From: Anaerolineaceae bacterium UBA6133
GTDB taxonomy: Bacteria > Chloroflexota > Anaerolineae > Anaerolineales > Anaerolineaceae
DNA: 47,138 bases
Direction of reading: 5' to 3'
Assembly (NCBI GenBank): GCA_002435825.1
Contig: DIVL01000036.1
Location: 1 to 47,138, forward strand
This document shows, piece by piece, positions 1-9,479 of the stretch. The translations under genes were made by a program, and so were the position numbers. Numbering within the stretch: position 1 is the first letter of the stretch; every line of letters starts with the position of its first letter. The notes beneath the pieces were generated by a model. That model worked only from the letters and a program-made list of their open reading frames with translations, was not told the origin of the DNA and made no database searches.

Positions 1-16
1 TTTTTTATCGTAAAGT

Positions 17-45
17 TTGACAAGCTTTTAGTGCTATGAGATAAT
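17..45 (+). promoter_or_regulatory. sigma-70-type promoter of the ileS T-box leader
   Basis: A perfect -35 TTGACA (17-22) is followed by a 17-base spacer and a -10 GATAAT (40-45, five of six consensus bases). Transcription should start near 52, just ahead of the T-box leader. This is seen directly in the sequence; activity is inferred. Confidence 0.85.
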
Positions 46-51
46 TATCAT

Positions 52-312
52 TTGATCGGCAGTGACGGAAACGAGTACTGCAGGCAGGCTGATAGCGAAC
101 CGGGATGGTGGAAGCCGGGCAGAACATCCTGTAGGAAAATCCTTCCAGAGCCGCAAGCTGAACTCGTCCAAAGATAGTAAGCGCGCCGGATCGCCCTTCC
201 GTTACAGAGGGTGCATGTTCAACAAAAAACATGCGTCAAGCGCTCAGCATAGCTGAGAAGCGGGGTGGTACCGCGAGTTTCGGCTCGTCCCTGTAGTGGG
301 ACGGGCTTTTTT
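52..312 (+). ncRNA. T-box riboswitch leader (isoleucine) upstream of ileS
   Basis: The leader carries the T-box core GGTGGTACCGCG (about 264-275), which base-pairs with the acceptor end of uncharged tRNA, and ends in an intrinsic terminator. The Stem I region (about 60-160) has the usual GACGGAAACGAGTA-like start and a GGTGG-AAGCCGG distal element. An ATC triplet at 139-141, just before CTTCCAGAGCC, sits where the specifier codon is expected and would read tRNA-Ile, matching the downstream gene. A second ATC at 126-128 makes the exact specifier tentative. Known for the family: uncharged tRNA stabilises the antiterminator and lets ileS be transcribed. Confidence 0.9.
283..312 (+). terminator. 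Rho-independent terminator of the T-box leader
   Basis: A stem of about 9 bp, 283-291 with 298-306 (CGTCCC paired to GGGACG plus three outer pairs including one G-U), with a six-base loop, is followed by six T (307-312). It lies directly after the T-box core, so antiterminator formation would disrupt it. Confidence 0.9.
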
Positions 313-352
313 ATTTCCAGGCTGGTGAAGATCAGCCGCAAGAGGAGCAATT

Positions 353-3300
353 ATGTTCAAACCAGTGTCATCACGATTGAATATCCAGCAGGAGGAAGAA
401 GCACGCCTGCGCTTTTGGCGGGCGCACGAGATCTTCAAGAAATCGTCTGACGAACGCAGTGAACGCGAGCCTTTTGTGATGTTCGAGGGTCCGCCGACTG
501 CCAACGGTAAACCCGGCGTGCATCACGTTCTGGCACGCGCTTTCAAAGACATGTTCCCAAGATTCCGCACAATGCAGGGTTACTATGTTGACCGGCGCGG
601 CGGTTGGGATACGCACGGTCTGCCAGTTGAAATCGAAGTCGAAAAGAAATTAGGTTTCACTGAGAAAAGCCAGATTGATGAGTACGGCATCGAAAAATTC
701 AATGCCCTGTGCCGCGAATCAGCTTTCTCGCGCATCCAGGAGTGGGAAAAGCTGACCGAACGCATTGCCTATTGGGTGGACCTGAGCCGGGCATATGTGA
801 CTTATACCAATCCCTACATCGAATCGGTTTGGTGGTTACTGAGCCAGATCTGGGAAAAGGGGCTGCTTTACCAGGGCTACAAGGTGGTTCCATATTGCCC
901 GCGCTGCGGCACACCCCTCTCGAACCATGAAGTTGCGCAAGGGTACGCCGATGCGGTTGACCCAAGCATCACGGTGCGTTTACCTCTGGTTGATGAACCG
1001 AACACCTATCTGCTGGTCTGGACTACCACGCCCTGGACCCTGCCGGGCAATGTCGCCGTTGCAGCACATCCTGACCTGGACTACGTCATGGTCAGAGTGG
1101 AAGGTGAGGCGAATGAGCGGTTGATCCTGGCAAAGGAATTGGTCCCCCTGGTCTTCGGAGACAAAAAGGTGGAAGTGATCAAGAGCATGAAAGGCAAAGC
1201 GCTTGAGGGCAAGAAATACGCTCCTTTATACTCCTTCCTGCCGCCGGACAAGCCAGCTCATTACGTGGTCAATGCCGATTACGTCACCACCAGCGATGGC
1301 ACCGGGCTGGTGCATATCGCGCCGGCGTTTGGCATGGATGACATGCAGGTTTCCAAAGTATACAATCTGCCAGTTTTGCTAACCATCGACGATGAAGGCA
1401 AGTTCAAGCCAGCGGTTTCACCCTGGGCTGGGATGTTCGTCAAGGACGCCGATCCCTTGATCATGGAAGACCTGGAAAAGCGAGGGTTGTTGTTCAACCG
1501 TGGAACGGTGACCCATACTTACCCCTTCTGCTGGCGCTGCGACACGCCGCTGTTGTATATGGCAAGGTCCACCTGGTTCATCCGCACCAGCAAAGTCAAG
1601 GAACGCATGGTGGAACTCAACCAGGAGATCAACTGGGTGCCCGAGCATATCAAGGACGGTCGTTTTGGCAACTGGCTGGAAAACAACGTGGACTGGGCTC
1701 TGGGGCGCGACCGCTACTGGGGCACGCCGCTGCCTGTTTGGGTTTGCGAAAGTTGCGGGCATCAGCACTGCGTCGGTTCCGTTGCGGAATTGAGCAAGCT
1801 GACCGGGGAGGACCAAAGTGAGCTCGAACTGCATCGTCCGTACGTGGACCAGGTGCACTTTAGCTGCCCCAAATGCAAAGAAGGCAAAATGAGCCGTGTG
1901 AGCGAGCTGATTGACGTTTGGTTTGATTCAGGCGCGATGCCCGTTGCCCAGTGGCATTATCCATTTGAGAACCTGGATGAATTCAAACAGCAGTTCCCAG
2001 CCGATTTTATCTGTGAGGCGGTTGATCAGACCCGCGGTTGGTTCTACTCCCTGCTGGCGATCAGCACGCTGGTTTTTGACAATCTTTGTTACGAGAATGT
2101 CATCTGCCTGGGCTTGATCCAGGATGGTGAAGGACAGAAGATGTCCAAGCACAAGGGCAACGTGCTTGACCCCTGGGAAGTGATCGATGCCTATGGTGCT
2201 GACGCGACGCGCTGGTATCTCTACACCTCCAGCCCTCCAGGCAACGAGCGCCGTTTCAGCACGGAACTGGTGGGAGAAGTGGTGCGCAGCTTCATGTTGA
2301 CGCTGTGGAATACCTACTCTTTCTTCGTGACATATGCCAACCTGGATAACTGGACGCCAGATTCTTCCATCATTCCACAATTTTCGGATCTGGACCGTTG
2401 GCTGCTCTCCTCGCTGGAAGCATTAGTGCGGGATGTGACCAAAGCCTACGAGACCTATGACGTGATCGGAGCTACCCGCCCGATTGAAGCCTTTGTGGAC
2501 AATCTTTCCAACTGGTACCTGCGCCGTTCGAGAAGACGTTTCTGGAAGAGCGAGTCGGATGCCGACAAAGCTGCCGCTTACGAAACTTTGTATCGGGCAT
2601 TAGTAACTGTCAGCAAATTGTTGGCGCCTTCGATGCCCTTCATGGCAGAGACGCTCTACCAAAACCTGGTGCGCTCTTCTGATGACCAGGCGCCTATTTC
2701 CGTGCACTTGGCTGAGTGGCCAGAGGCTGACTTGAGCACGATCGATGAAACGCTCAATCACCAGATGGCGGTGGTGATGAAACTGGCGTCGCTCGGGCAT
2801 GCCGCGCGCAACAAGTCCAACGTCAAAGTGCGTCAGCCGCTTTCGGAAATTGCTTTTGCGGTTGGCAGTGCGGAAGAAATGGACGTGATCGACCAATTTA
2901 GAGAAATTCTCGAAGATGAACTGAACGTAAAGGAAGTCAGGGCTTTGGGAGGGAGCGAAGAAGCGGTCGAGTACAGTCTGAATCCTCTGCCCAAGCAGTT
3001 GGGTCAGAAGTACAAGGGGCTTTCGCCGAAAGTGCGGCAAGCGATCCTCGATTTACCTGCAAAGGAAAGCGCTGAGAGGCTGCTGGCTGGTTTGAATCTG
3101 GTGATCAAAGTTGACGACAAATACTACGAGATCCTGCCTGATGAAGTAGAGGTGCATGCCGCAGCGAAAGAAGGCTTTTCTGTCGCGACTGAAGGCCCAT
3201 ACCTGGCAGCATTGGTCACGAGCATCAGCCAGGAATTGTTCTATGAAGGTTTGGCGCGTGAATTCGTACGACGCGTGCAGGATCAGCGCAAGAGTCTGGG

Positions 3301-3514
3301 TTTGGACATTGCTGACAGGATAAAGATTTACTACCAGGCTACGGCTGCTTTGAGTGAAGCGGTCAAACAAAACGAAGCTTACATTGCCGCAGAAACCTTG
3401 GCGCTGGCAGTTCTGGACGAAGCTTTACCGCATGGATTGACCCCGGCGAATGACGCTTTCGATGGAGAAGATTTACAATTTGCCCTCCAAGCTGTGCAAG
3501 GAGTGAGTGAGTGA
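353..3514 (+). CDS. ileS: Isoleucyl-tRNA synthetase, type IleS2 with GXHH signature
   Basis: Charges tRNA-Ile with isoleucine in the cytoplasm. At 1053 residues it is of the long, eukaryote-like IleS2 class. Visible landmarks are the class I signature near residue 55, a CPRCG zinc-type motif near 182, the CP1 editing-domain motif TTTPWTLPGN near 224, CWRC near 393, and KMSKH at 596-600. The ATP-binding signature reads G55-V56-H57-H58 (codons 515-526) where the family normally has HXGH: the first and third positions are exchanged. IleS2 enzymes are known to resist mupirocin, and this natural swap has been linked to very high resistance. Start ATG 353 follows AAGAGGAG (340-347). The gene is controlled by the T-box upstream and overlaps lspA by 4 bases. 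Confidence 0.97.
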   Translation: MFKPVSSRLNIQQEEEARLRFWRAHEIFKKSSDERSEREPFVMFEGPPTANGKPGVHHVLARAFKDMFPRFRTMQGYYVDRRGGWDTHGLPVEIEVEKKLGFTEKSQIDEYGIEKFNALCRESAFSRIQEWEKLTERIAYWVDLSRAYVTYTNPYIESVWWLLSQIWEKGLLYQGYKVVPYCPRCGTPLSNHEVAQGYADAVDPSITVRLPLVDEPNTYLLVWTTTPWTLPGNVAVAAHPDLDYVMVRVEGEANERLILAKELVPLVFGDKKVEVIKSMKGKALEGKKYAPLYSFLPPDKPAHYVVNADYVTTSDGTGLVHIAPAFGMDDMQVSKVYNLPVLLTIDDEGKFKPAVSPWAGMFVKDADPLIMEDLEKRGLLFNRGTVTHTYPFCWRCDTPLLYMARSTWFIRTSKVKERMVELNQEINWVPEHIKDGRFGNWLENNVDWALGRDRYWGTPLPVWVCESCGHQHCVGSVAELSKLTGEDQSELELHRPYVDQVHFSCPKCKEGKMSRVSELIDVWFDSGAMPVAQWHYPFENLDEFKQQFPADFICEAVDQTRGWFYSLLAISTLVFDNLCYENVICLGLIQDGEGQKMSKHKGNVLDPWEVIDAYGADATRWYLYTSSPPGNERRFSTELVGEVVRSFMLTLWNTYSFFVTYANLDNWTPDSSIIPQFSDLDRWLLSSLEALVRDVTKAYETYDVIGATRPIEAFVDNLSNWYLRRSRRRFWKSESDADKAAAYETLYRALVTVSKLLAPSMPFMAETLYQNLVRSSDDQAPISVHLAEWPEADLSTIDETLNHQMAVVMKLASLGHAARNKSNVKVRQPLSEIAFAVGSAEEMDVIDQFREILEDELNVKEVRALGGSEEAVEYSLNPLPKQLGQKYKGLSPKVRQAILDLPAKESAERLLAGLNLVIKVDDKYYEILPDEVEVHAAAKEGFSVATEGPYLAALVTSISQELFYEGLAREFVRRVQDQRKSLGLDIADRIKIYYQATAALSEAVKQNEAYIAAETLALAVLDEALPHGLTPANDAFDGEDLQFALQAVQGVSE

Positions 3515-4023
3515 AAAAATTCCTGAAGCATAATGGGCTTCTATTTCTGATCGCCGCTGCAGTGATCGTTGCAGATCAGATAAGCAAAACCCTGGTAAGG
3601 CAGAACCTCGCGTTAGGCGAAGCCTGGGCACCGATCCCTGCGATCGGAGATTTTCTCCGGTTCCTATACTGGCAAAACCGGGGTGCTGCGTTTGGAACTT
3701 TGCAAAACGCGGGTTCTATCCTGGCAGTTGTGAGAATCGCGATCGCTATCTTCATCATCGTTTTCTATCAGAAAGCTGAAATCAGAGACACACTGATGAA
3801 AGTGGCCTTAAGCATGATGTTTGGCGGGGCTCTTGGTAATTTGGTTGACCAGTTCTCGCTTGGATTTGTGACAGACTTCATTGCCGTAGGTCGATTCCCA
3901 ATTTTCAACATCGCCGATTCGTCGGTAACGATTGGAGTTGGGCTAATGCTGCTGGACATGCTCATCAAAGAGAAAAATGGATCGAAAGCGGATCCTGAAG
4001 AGAAACCAGGCGAAAATGCCTAA
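3511..4023 (+). CDS. lspA: Lipoprotein signal peptidase (signal peptidase II)
   Basis: Membrane aspartyl protease that removes the signal peptide from prolipoproteins after lipidation. The 170-residue length is typical. Four hydrophobic segments are visible. Family motifs include ADQISK (21-26), NRGAAFG (56-62), GNLVDQ (109-114), and the two catalytic aspartates D122 (VTDFI) and D136 (NIADS). The GTG start overlaps the ileS stop (GTGA, 4 bases), which suggests translational coupling. The C-terminal tail is charged. A lipoprotein client (TupA) occurs later in the window. Confidence 0.95.
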   Translation: MKKFLKHNGLLFLIAAAVIVADQISKTLVRQNLALGEAWAPIPAIGDFLRFLYWQNRGAAFGTLQNAGSILAVVRIAIAIFIIVFYQKAEIRDTLMKVALSMMFGGALGNLVDQFSLGFVTDFIAVGRFPIFNIADSSVTIGVGLMLLDMLIKEKNGSKADPEEKPGENA

Positions 4024-4930
4024 AGAATTACGTTACGAAGGGGAAGGGGCAATACGGCTCGATAAATTCCTGGCGCAGTCTGAGCCTGAGGTTTCGCGCG
4101 TCCAATTCCAGCAATTGATCGCGGAAGGCGAGGTTTGCGTGAACGGAGATGTCCAGCAAAAAGCCTCATTCAAGCTTGAACCGGGAGGCACTGTTACCTA
4201 TTCCCTTCCACAGCACGAAGAAGCCCACTTGCTGCATCAAGCCATTGCAGTGGATGTGATCTACGTTGACGAAAATGTGATTGTCGTGAACAAGCCGGCT
4301 GGAATGGTGGTGCATCCTGGGGCTGGAAACGCCCAGGACACGCTTGTAAACGCGATCCTGCACCGCTGGCCGGAAATCGCGCGGGTGGGTGAGGCGGAGC
4401 GACCTGGAATTGTGCATCGCCTGGATAAGGAAACCTCCGGGGTGCTGATTTTGGCGCGCAACGAAACAGCTTATAACTGGCTTGTGCGCCAATTCAAATC
4501 CCGCAAGACAAAAAAGACCTACCTGGCTTTGGTGGATGGCGAACCGCCCACTCCGACTGGTCGGGTTGAAGCGGCGATTGGGAGAGATGAAAAGAATCGC
4601 CAGCGCATGGCGGTGGTGTATGGGGACAAGGGCAAAAAAGCCATCACCGAATTTCACACACTTGAGAAATTCGCTGATCATACCCTGCTGGAAGTCCAGC
4701 CTCTGACAGGCAGAACACACCAAATTCGTGTGCACCTGGCTTTTCTGGGCTGCCCGGTCACGGCAGACAGGATCTACGGGCGTCGGAAGAAATCGCTCGA
4801 TATTCCACGCTTCTTTTTGCATGCCTACAAACTGACCATCAAACTGCCTGGCGATGAAGAGCCAACTGAGTTCACAGCACCGCTGGCAGCTGACTTAAAA
4901 GAAGTATTAACCACGCTCAAGAAGGATTAG
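4016..4930 (+). CDS. rluD: RluA/RluD-family 23S rRNA pseudouridine synthase
   Basis: Converts uridines of 23S rRNA to pseudouridine. An N-terminal S4 RNA-binding domain (IRLDKFLAQSEPEVSR) is followed by the catalytic domain with the HRLDKETSG motif, catalytic Asp at residue 137 counted from the chosen start, then the RTHQIRVHL motif. I chose ATG 4016, which overlaps the lspA stop (TAA 4021-4023), because the S4 domain begins right after it. The frame stays open to ATG 3977, giving 13 extra residues inside lspA, and AAAGAG precedes that codon, so the longer form cannot be excluded. RluD-type specificity (the large-subunit helix 69 sites) is inferred from overall similarity; the RluA or RluC subfamily is possible. 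Confidence 0.88.
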   Translation: MPKELRYEGEGAIRLDKFLAQSEPEVSRVQFQQLIAEGEVCVNGDVQQKASFKLEPGGTVTYSLPQHEEAHLLHQAIAVDVIYVDENVIVVNKPAGMVVHPGAGNAQDTLVNAILHRWPEIARVGEAERPGIVHRLDKETSGVLILARNETAYNWLVRQFKSRKTKKTYLALVDGEPPTPTGRVEAAIGRDEKNRQRMAVVYGDKGKKAITEFHTLEKFADHTLLEVQPLTGRTHQIRVHLAFLGCPVTADRIYGRRKKSLDIPRFFLHAYKLTIKLPGDEEPTEFTAPLAADLKEVLTTLKKD

Positions 4931-4933
4931 AAC

Positions 4934-5974
4934 ATGCAAACCTTTGATTTTCGTTCTGACACAACCACTCATCCAACTGAAAAAATGCGCCAGGCGATGG
5001 CAAACGCCAGGGTGGGGGATGACGTTTACGGGGAAGACCCGACCGTTAATGCCCTGGAAGAAAAGGCAGCCGGAATGCTTGGCAAGGAGCGTGGATTGTT
5101 TGTGACCTCGGGCACGATGGGCAACCTGCTGGCGGTACTGGCACACTGCGCGCGGGGCGAAGAAGCGATCATGGGTACCCAGGGGCACACCTTCCTGCAT
5201 GAAGCCGGCGGTGTCTCAGTGGCCGGGGGGGTGGTGATACACACCATCCCAAATCAAGCGGATGGAACGCTTTCTTTATGGGACCTCGAGAACGCGCTGC
5301 GTAATCCGGATGATGCCCACGAGCCGATTTCGAGGCTGATCATCCTCGAGAACACCCAGAATGCTTGCGGCGGCCTCCCAATAAGCCTGGAATACACCGA
5401 AAGCGTAGCTGCCTTCGCCCGTGAGCACGGCTTACTCTTGCACCTCGACGGAGCGAGAATTTTCAATGCCGCGGTGGCATTGGGGTTGCCGGTCAGTAAA
5501 TTGGTTGCGCCAGCAGATTCAGTCACTTTTTGCCTGAGCAAAGGCTTATGCGCTCCAGTCGGGTCGGTTTTGTGTGGCGATGAGGAATTCATCGGAAAAG
5601 CGCGGCGACTGCGCAAAATGCTTGGTGGCGGCATGCGCCAGGCAGGCATCATTGCTGCGGCTGGCATTGTGGCGTTGGATGAGATGATCGACAGGCTCGC
5701 GGAGGATCATCAGCGCGCGGCGTTGCTGGCGGAGGGGTTGCGAGGCACTGGGCGAGTCCACCTGACCAAGAATTCACCGCAAACCAACATGGTGTTCTTC
5801 AAGCTGGATGAAAGCGTCGCGCTTTCCACGGGCGAATTCCTGCAGGCGATGAAGCAGGAAGGCGTTTTGCTGATGGATTCGGGTCCCGGGGAGTATCGCA
5901 TGGTAACTCATAACGACATCACTAATCAGGGTGTGGAAGTCAGCCTGGAAGCTTTCAGGAAGGTTCTCGGCTGA
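4934..5974 (+). CDS. ltaE: Low-specificity L-threonine aldolase (PLP enzyme)
   Basis: Fold-type I PLP enzyme that cleaves threonine or allo-threonine to glycine and acetaldehyde. The 346-residue protein opens with the family signature DFRSDTTTHPTEKMR, has GDDVYGEDP (28-36), the TSGTMGN loop (58-64), LDGAR with the cofactor-binding Asp at 172, and the Schiff-base lysine K203 in LSKGL. It starts 3 bases after the rluD stop and is probably the last gene of the ileS transcript. The substrate stereo-preference cannot be read from sequence. A link to the AOR operon through acetaldehyde is possible but speculative. Confidence 0.9.
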   Translation: MQTFDFRSDTTTHPTEKMRQAMANARVGDDVYGEDPTVNALEEKAAGMLGKERGLFVTSGTMGNLLAVLAHCARGEEAIMGTQGHTFLHEAGGVSVAGGVVIHTIPNQADGTLSLWDLENALRNPDDAHEPISRLIILENTQNACGGLPISLEYTESVAAFAREHGLLLHLDGARIFNAAVALGLPVSKLVAPADSVTFCLSKGLCAPVGSVLCGDEEFIGKARRLRKMLGGGMRQAGIIAAAGIVALDEMIDRLAEDHQRAALLAEGLRGTGRVHLTKNSPQTNMVFFKLDESVALSTGEFLQAMKQEGVLLMDSGPGEYRMVTHNDITNQGVEVSLEAFRKVLG

Positions 5975-6026
5975 GATAGTCAGGGTCTCCCGGGCACGGG
6001 AGTTGCAGTGAAAACCGCGAGGAAAT

Positions 6027-8030
6027 ATGCGAAATTACTTGCGGGGCTTTTATTCTCGGCGATTCAGTGGAACTGGGCTGATATTTTTTGCATTTCTGAT
6101 CAGTCTGGTCCCAATCACTCTACGTCACAGCGCTGTTTATAGCCAATCAATCCCAACAGAGAATTTTACTTACTTTTTCCCACTCGTAAGTACAGGAGAA
6201 GCAACGCCCATTGGTCCAGTTGGAGGCACATTCACTTCCTTTGCGATCGATCCGGGTCAGAACGATAATATTTACGCCGGGCATTACGGCAGTGGTGTCT
6301 ATAAAAGTTTCGATCAGGGCACAACCTGGTACAGGAAAAGCCTGGGATTGGGCAATTTGATCATCCAGTCCCTGGCAACGCACCCAACCAGTTCGAATAT
6401 CGTTTTTGCGGGAACCTATGGCGGGGGATTGTATAAATCGACCAATGGCGGAGAAAACTGGCAGGCATCAAATGGGGGCTTGCTCAACAACCACATTATT
6501 TACGACATCGAAATCGATCCAAGCAATCCCCAGCGGATCTTTGTCGTTTCAAGGATCAATGGCAGCCTGGTTGGATACCTTGCCCAGAGCACAAACGGTG
6601 GTTTGAACTGGACAATCCTCCTGACCGGAAACAGTTTTCTTACTCCGGATTACTTTTATGATGTGGATATCGACCCGGGCAATTCCAACGTGATTTATCT
6701 GACGGCGCACGAACACGGCTTTTACAAGAGTGGCAATGGCGGCGTGACATTCAGCCCGGTCAATGCAGGCGTAAGCGACCTCTCGGCGAGATCTTTTGCC
6801 ATCGATAATGCCTACGTTGGACTGGTCTATGGCGGCGTCTGGCATGGAGATGGCGTTTATCGCACCTGGAATGGTGGAGCTTCGTGGATGAAGAGCAGCG
6901 CTGGGCTGCCGATAGGAGTCAAAGTGATCCGGGTGACTCTTGACCCCTTTGGCAGGCAGCAGAAGCGGGTTTTCAGCTGCACTTACGGTAACGGATTATA
7001 TAGCTCGGATGATTTTGCTGCCAGTTGGGTTCCGCGCGGACTGGCAGGTCAGCGTCTGTATGACTTTGTGATTGCTGATGGAACCCCGCAGCGTTGGTAC
7101 GCCGCGACTGAGAACAACGGCATCTTTCGCTCAAGCAGCTATGGCTCGAACTGGAACAGCGTCATGGCTGACATGCGCCTGACAGCCATCACCGGACTGG
7201 CAGGATTGCCCGGCGAGCCCGAAGCGCTGGCTGGGGCTGTTTTTGGGCAGGGAGTATTCAGGATCAGCGATGCTGGCAAAACCTGGGAACCCATGAACGA
7301 AGACCTGACCAGCCTGGATGTGGTGGCGCTAACGGCGGCAGGTGAACAGCTTTTTGCCATTGGGCGCGGCTGGATGGACGTTTGGAATGGTTTGAGTTGG
7401 CAGGCTGTGGGACTGCCGGAAGCCAACCAGGAGGCCGTGGATAGCGGCAGAGATTGGGTAAAAGACCGAGTTTTGTTACCTGATGGATCTTTTTCGATTG
7501 AAGCAAGCAGCACGGTTCAACCAAGCAGCGTGATGTCGAGGGATGGCGAATTGCTGCTTGGCACTGCCGGCTCGGGTTTGTGGGCGATGCAGGGCGATCA
7601 GTGGGAGCAGGTTGGGCTGGAAACCCAGGTGATTGATAGCATGGTACAGATTCCCGAAGGTGAATTGAGGGTGTTTGCTTGTGACAGGGGCGGCGAGTGT
7701 GGCGTTTTTAACTTCGCCTCGACAGGTATAAACGCGACGCAAGGGTCCGGGGAAGAAGCCATAATTTTATCCTTGGGTTTGACGCAATTGCCAGACGGGA
7801 TGGAAAACCTATCTCCAGGCGGATTAACCCTCACAACCTCTCAAGCAGACAAATGCGCTTCGGCAATGGGTATGGAAACTAAGGTGTGGGTTACGAAAGA
7901 CTGCGGGGTAAATTGGACTGCGCATAGCTTTGAATGGACTGTTCAGGCGCTGGCTTTTGACCCCTTGAATGCGGGCTTTTTGATTGTCGGCACGCGGGAG
8001 TCAGGCGCTTTCATTATTCAAGTTCAGTAA
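6027..8030 (+). CDS. Secreted BNR/sortilin-type beta-propeller protein
   Basis: 667 residues. The N-terminus has basic residues, then a hydrophobic stretch (about 17-33) ending near HSAVYSQS, consistent with a signal peptide or single membrane anchor. The rest is built of repeated units with Asp-box-like motifs: STNGGENW, STNGGLNW, SGNGGVTF, TWNGGASW, SYGSNW and ISDAGKTW, separated by short beta-rich segments with IDP-type turns. This pattern is typical of BNR-repeat, YCF48/sortilin-like propellers, which are found in glycosidases and in uncharacterised surface proteins. I see no catalytic signature, so no enzyme activity is assigned. Start ATG 6027 follows GAGGAAAT. The last blade (TKDCGVNW) lies near the C-terminus. 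Confidence 0.8.
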   Translation: MRNYLRGFYSRRFSGTGLIFFAFLISLVPITLRHSAVYSQSIPTENFTYFFPLVSTGEATPIGPVGGTFTSFAIDPGQNDNIYAGHYGSGVYKSFDQGTTWYRKSLGLGNLIIQSLATHPTSSNIVFAGTYGGGLYKSTNGGENWQASNGGLLNNHIIYDIEIDPSNPQRIFVVSRINGSLVGYLAQSTNGGLNWTILLTGNSFLTPDYFYDVDIDPGNSNVIYLTAHEHGFYKSGNGGVTFSPVNAGVSDLSARSFAIDNAYVGLVYGGVWHGDGVYRTWNGGASWMKSSAGLPIGVKVIRVTLDPFGRQQKRVFSCTYGNGLYSSDDFAASWVPRGLAGQRLYDFVIADGTPQRWYAATENNGIFRSSSYGSNWNSVMADMRLTAITGLAGLPGEPEALAGAVFGQGVFRISDAGKTWEPMNEDLTSLDVVALTAAGEQLFAIGRGWMDVWNGLSWQAVGLPEANQEAVDSGRDWVKDRVLLPDGSFSIEASSTVQPSSVMSRDGELLLGTAGSGLWAMQGDQWEQVGLETQVIDSMVQIPEGELRVFACDRGGECGVFNFASTGINATQGSGEEAIILSLGLTQLPDGMENLSPGGLTLTTSQADKCASAMGMETKVWVTKDCGVNWTAHSFEWTVQALAFDPLNAGFLIVGTRESGAFIIQVQ

Positions 8031-8093
8031 TTTCACACTAATGTAAAGCAAACCAGGTTGGTGTTGTAATACAATACTGGCAGGAGAAAAACT

Positions 8094-9479
8094 GTGATTA
8101 TTGTTATGTCGGATTTACATTTTGCGGACAGCAGTTCCCTGGCAATAGGGGGGCATTATTTTAATCACAATCTGCCACCTGAGGTTTACCGCGCGTTTTT
8201 CAGTGAAATTCTCGAGTTTATCCGCAATGAAAACATCGAAGATATTGACCTGGTTCTGGCAGGAGATATTTTTGAGGTCACTCGCTCAGCACTTTGGCTC
8301 AAAGATCGCCTGCGGCCTTACGCGCACAACGATGATGTCACCGAGGGCAGTGAACTTGAAGGGCGCATTAACGAGATCATGGATGCTATTGCAGCGGATC
8401 AGCGTGTTGCGGCAACCCTCGATATTTTTCGCAATCTGACAGTTCAATTACGCCGACCAGTTCGCATCCATTACATTCCCGGAAACCACGACCGCCTGCT
8501 GAATGCCAGCCGTCGTATACGTAACCGCACCCGCAGTTTCCTGGGGATGGTGCCATCCGATCTGCCGTTTGAAAATCAATACCTGCATCGTACAAATGGT
8601 GAGACCAAGATACTCATCCGCCACGGCCATGAATATGACGCAGCCAACTTTGGGGCGGATGTGCGCTTGTGGCCCGAAATTCCAACTCTGATCGACAAGA
8701 TGTACTACGACAGACCTTGCTTCGGGGATATCGTTACCACGGAAATTGCCGCAAAATTGCCAATTCTCTTCAAGGAGTATTACACCGAGAAAGACATTTT
8801 GGTAGACAAGGATCTGTCTGTCATGTTCCAGCGCTTGATCGATTTTGACAATGTGCGCCCTGCAAACGCGCTGATCAACTTCCTTTTCTCCACACCCGGG
8901 CTCTCAATGCGGGATGTCTGGGAGCTTATTGAACCGGTGTTCGTGAAAATGCTCGACGACCTTGTTTTTTACCCGGAAATTGGTAAACAGATAATTACAT
9001 ATGGGGGTATGAAAGGCTTTTCTGCTGCCAGTCTTAAGGCTCTACTGAAAACACGGTTTTGGCGCAGAGGACTGCCCTTCTGGATGATCAAGACTTTGCT
9101 CTCTCCGGTTTCACGCCGCTCGAAAATCGGCGATCAATCGGAAATCATTCTCAAAGAAGAATGTTTACGCAAACCAAACTCGCCCGTGCGGTGTATTGTC
9201 TCGGGTCATACGCACAATCCAACGGTACAGTTGATGAAAATTGAAAAGGGAATTGAAACCTATTACATCAATACGGGTACCTTCAGAAATATAATCACCG
9301 CGACGCCGAACTTGCGCGACTTTGGGCGGCTGCGATCAAAAGCGCGGGTTTTGATCTTCAAGCAGGGCGAACGCAATCCTGAATATAACCGCCCCACAGG
9401 TTGGTCTTTTGACTTTACCGCAAGGCACGGCTTTGGAGCCATGCCTCCAGAGCAGAGTGACTCACTCCATTTTAATTGA
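8094..9479 (+). CDS. Calcineurin-like metallophosphoesterase
   Basis: 461 residues with the full metallophosphoesterase motif set: SDLH (D7, H9) near the N-terminus, LAGDIFE, GNHDR, a conserved histidine in IRHGHEYD, and SGHTHNPT. These residues bind a dinuclear metal centre and hydrolyse phosphomono- or diesters; the substrate is unknown. No signal peptide or membrane segment is seen, so it is probably cytosolic. The GTG start follows CAGGAG (8081-8086). A TACAAT -10-like box lies at 8070-8075 without a good -35. The middle region (about 190-370) is a helical insertion relative to minimal family members. The 3' end overlaps the opposite-strand small gene by 18 bases. Confidence 0.88.
   Translation: MIIVMSDLHFADSSSLAIGGHYFNHNLPPEVYRAFFSEILEFIRNENIEDIDLVLAGDIFEVTRSALWLKDRLRPYAHNDDVTEGSELEGRINEIMDAIAADQRVAATLDIFRNLTVQLRRPVRIHYIPGNHDRLLNASRRIRNRTRSFLGMVPSDLPFENQYLHRTNGETKILIRHGHEYDAANFGADVRLWPEIPTLIDKMYYDRPCFGDIVTTEIAAKLPILFKEYYTEKDILVDKDLSVMFQRLIDFDNVRPANALINFLFSTPGLSMRDVWELIEPVFVKMLDDLVFYPEIGKQIITYGGMKGFSAASLKALLKTRFWRRGLPFWMIKTLLSPVSRRSKIGDQSEIILKEECLRKPNSPVRCIVSGHTHNPTVQLMKIEKGIETYYINTGTFRNIITATPNLRDFGRLRSKARVLIFKQGERNPEYNRPTGWSFDFTARHGFGAMPPEQSDSLHFN

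Noticed and set aside
126..128. First ATC as T-box specifier
   Set aside because: The ATC at 139-141 fits the expected place just before the CCAGAGC element better, though this one cannot be wholly excluded.
5987..6002. Terminator after the threonine aldolase gene
   Set aside because: CTCCCG/CGGGAG makes a neat hairpin, but no T-tract follows on either strand.
8070..8075. Promoter of the phosphoesterase gene
   Set aside because: The TACAAT box lacks a -35 at 16-18 bases; too weak to list.
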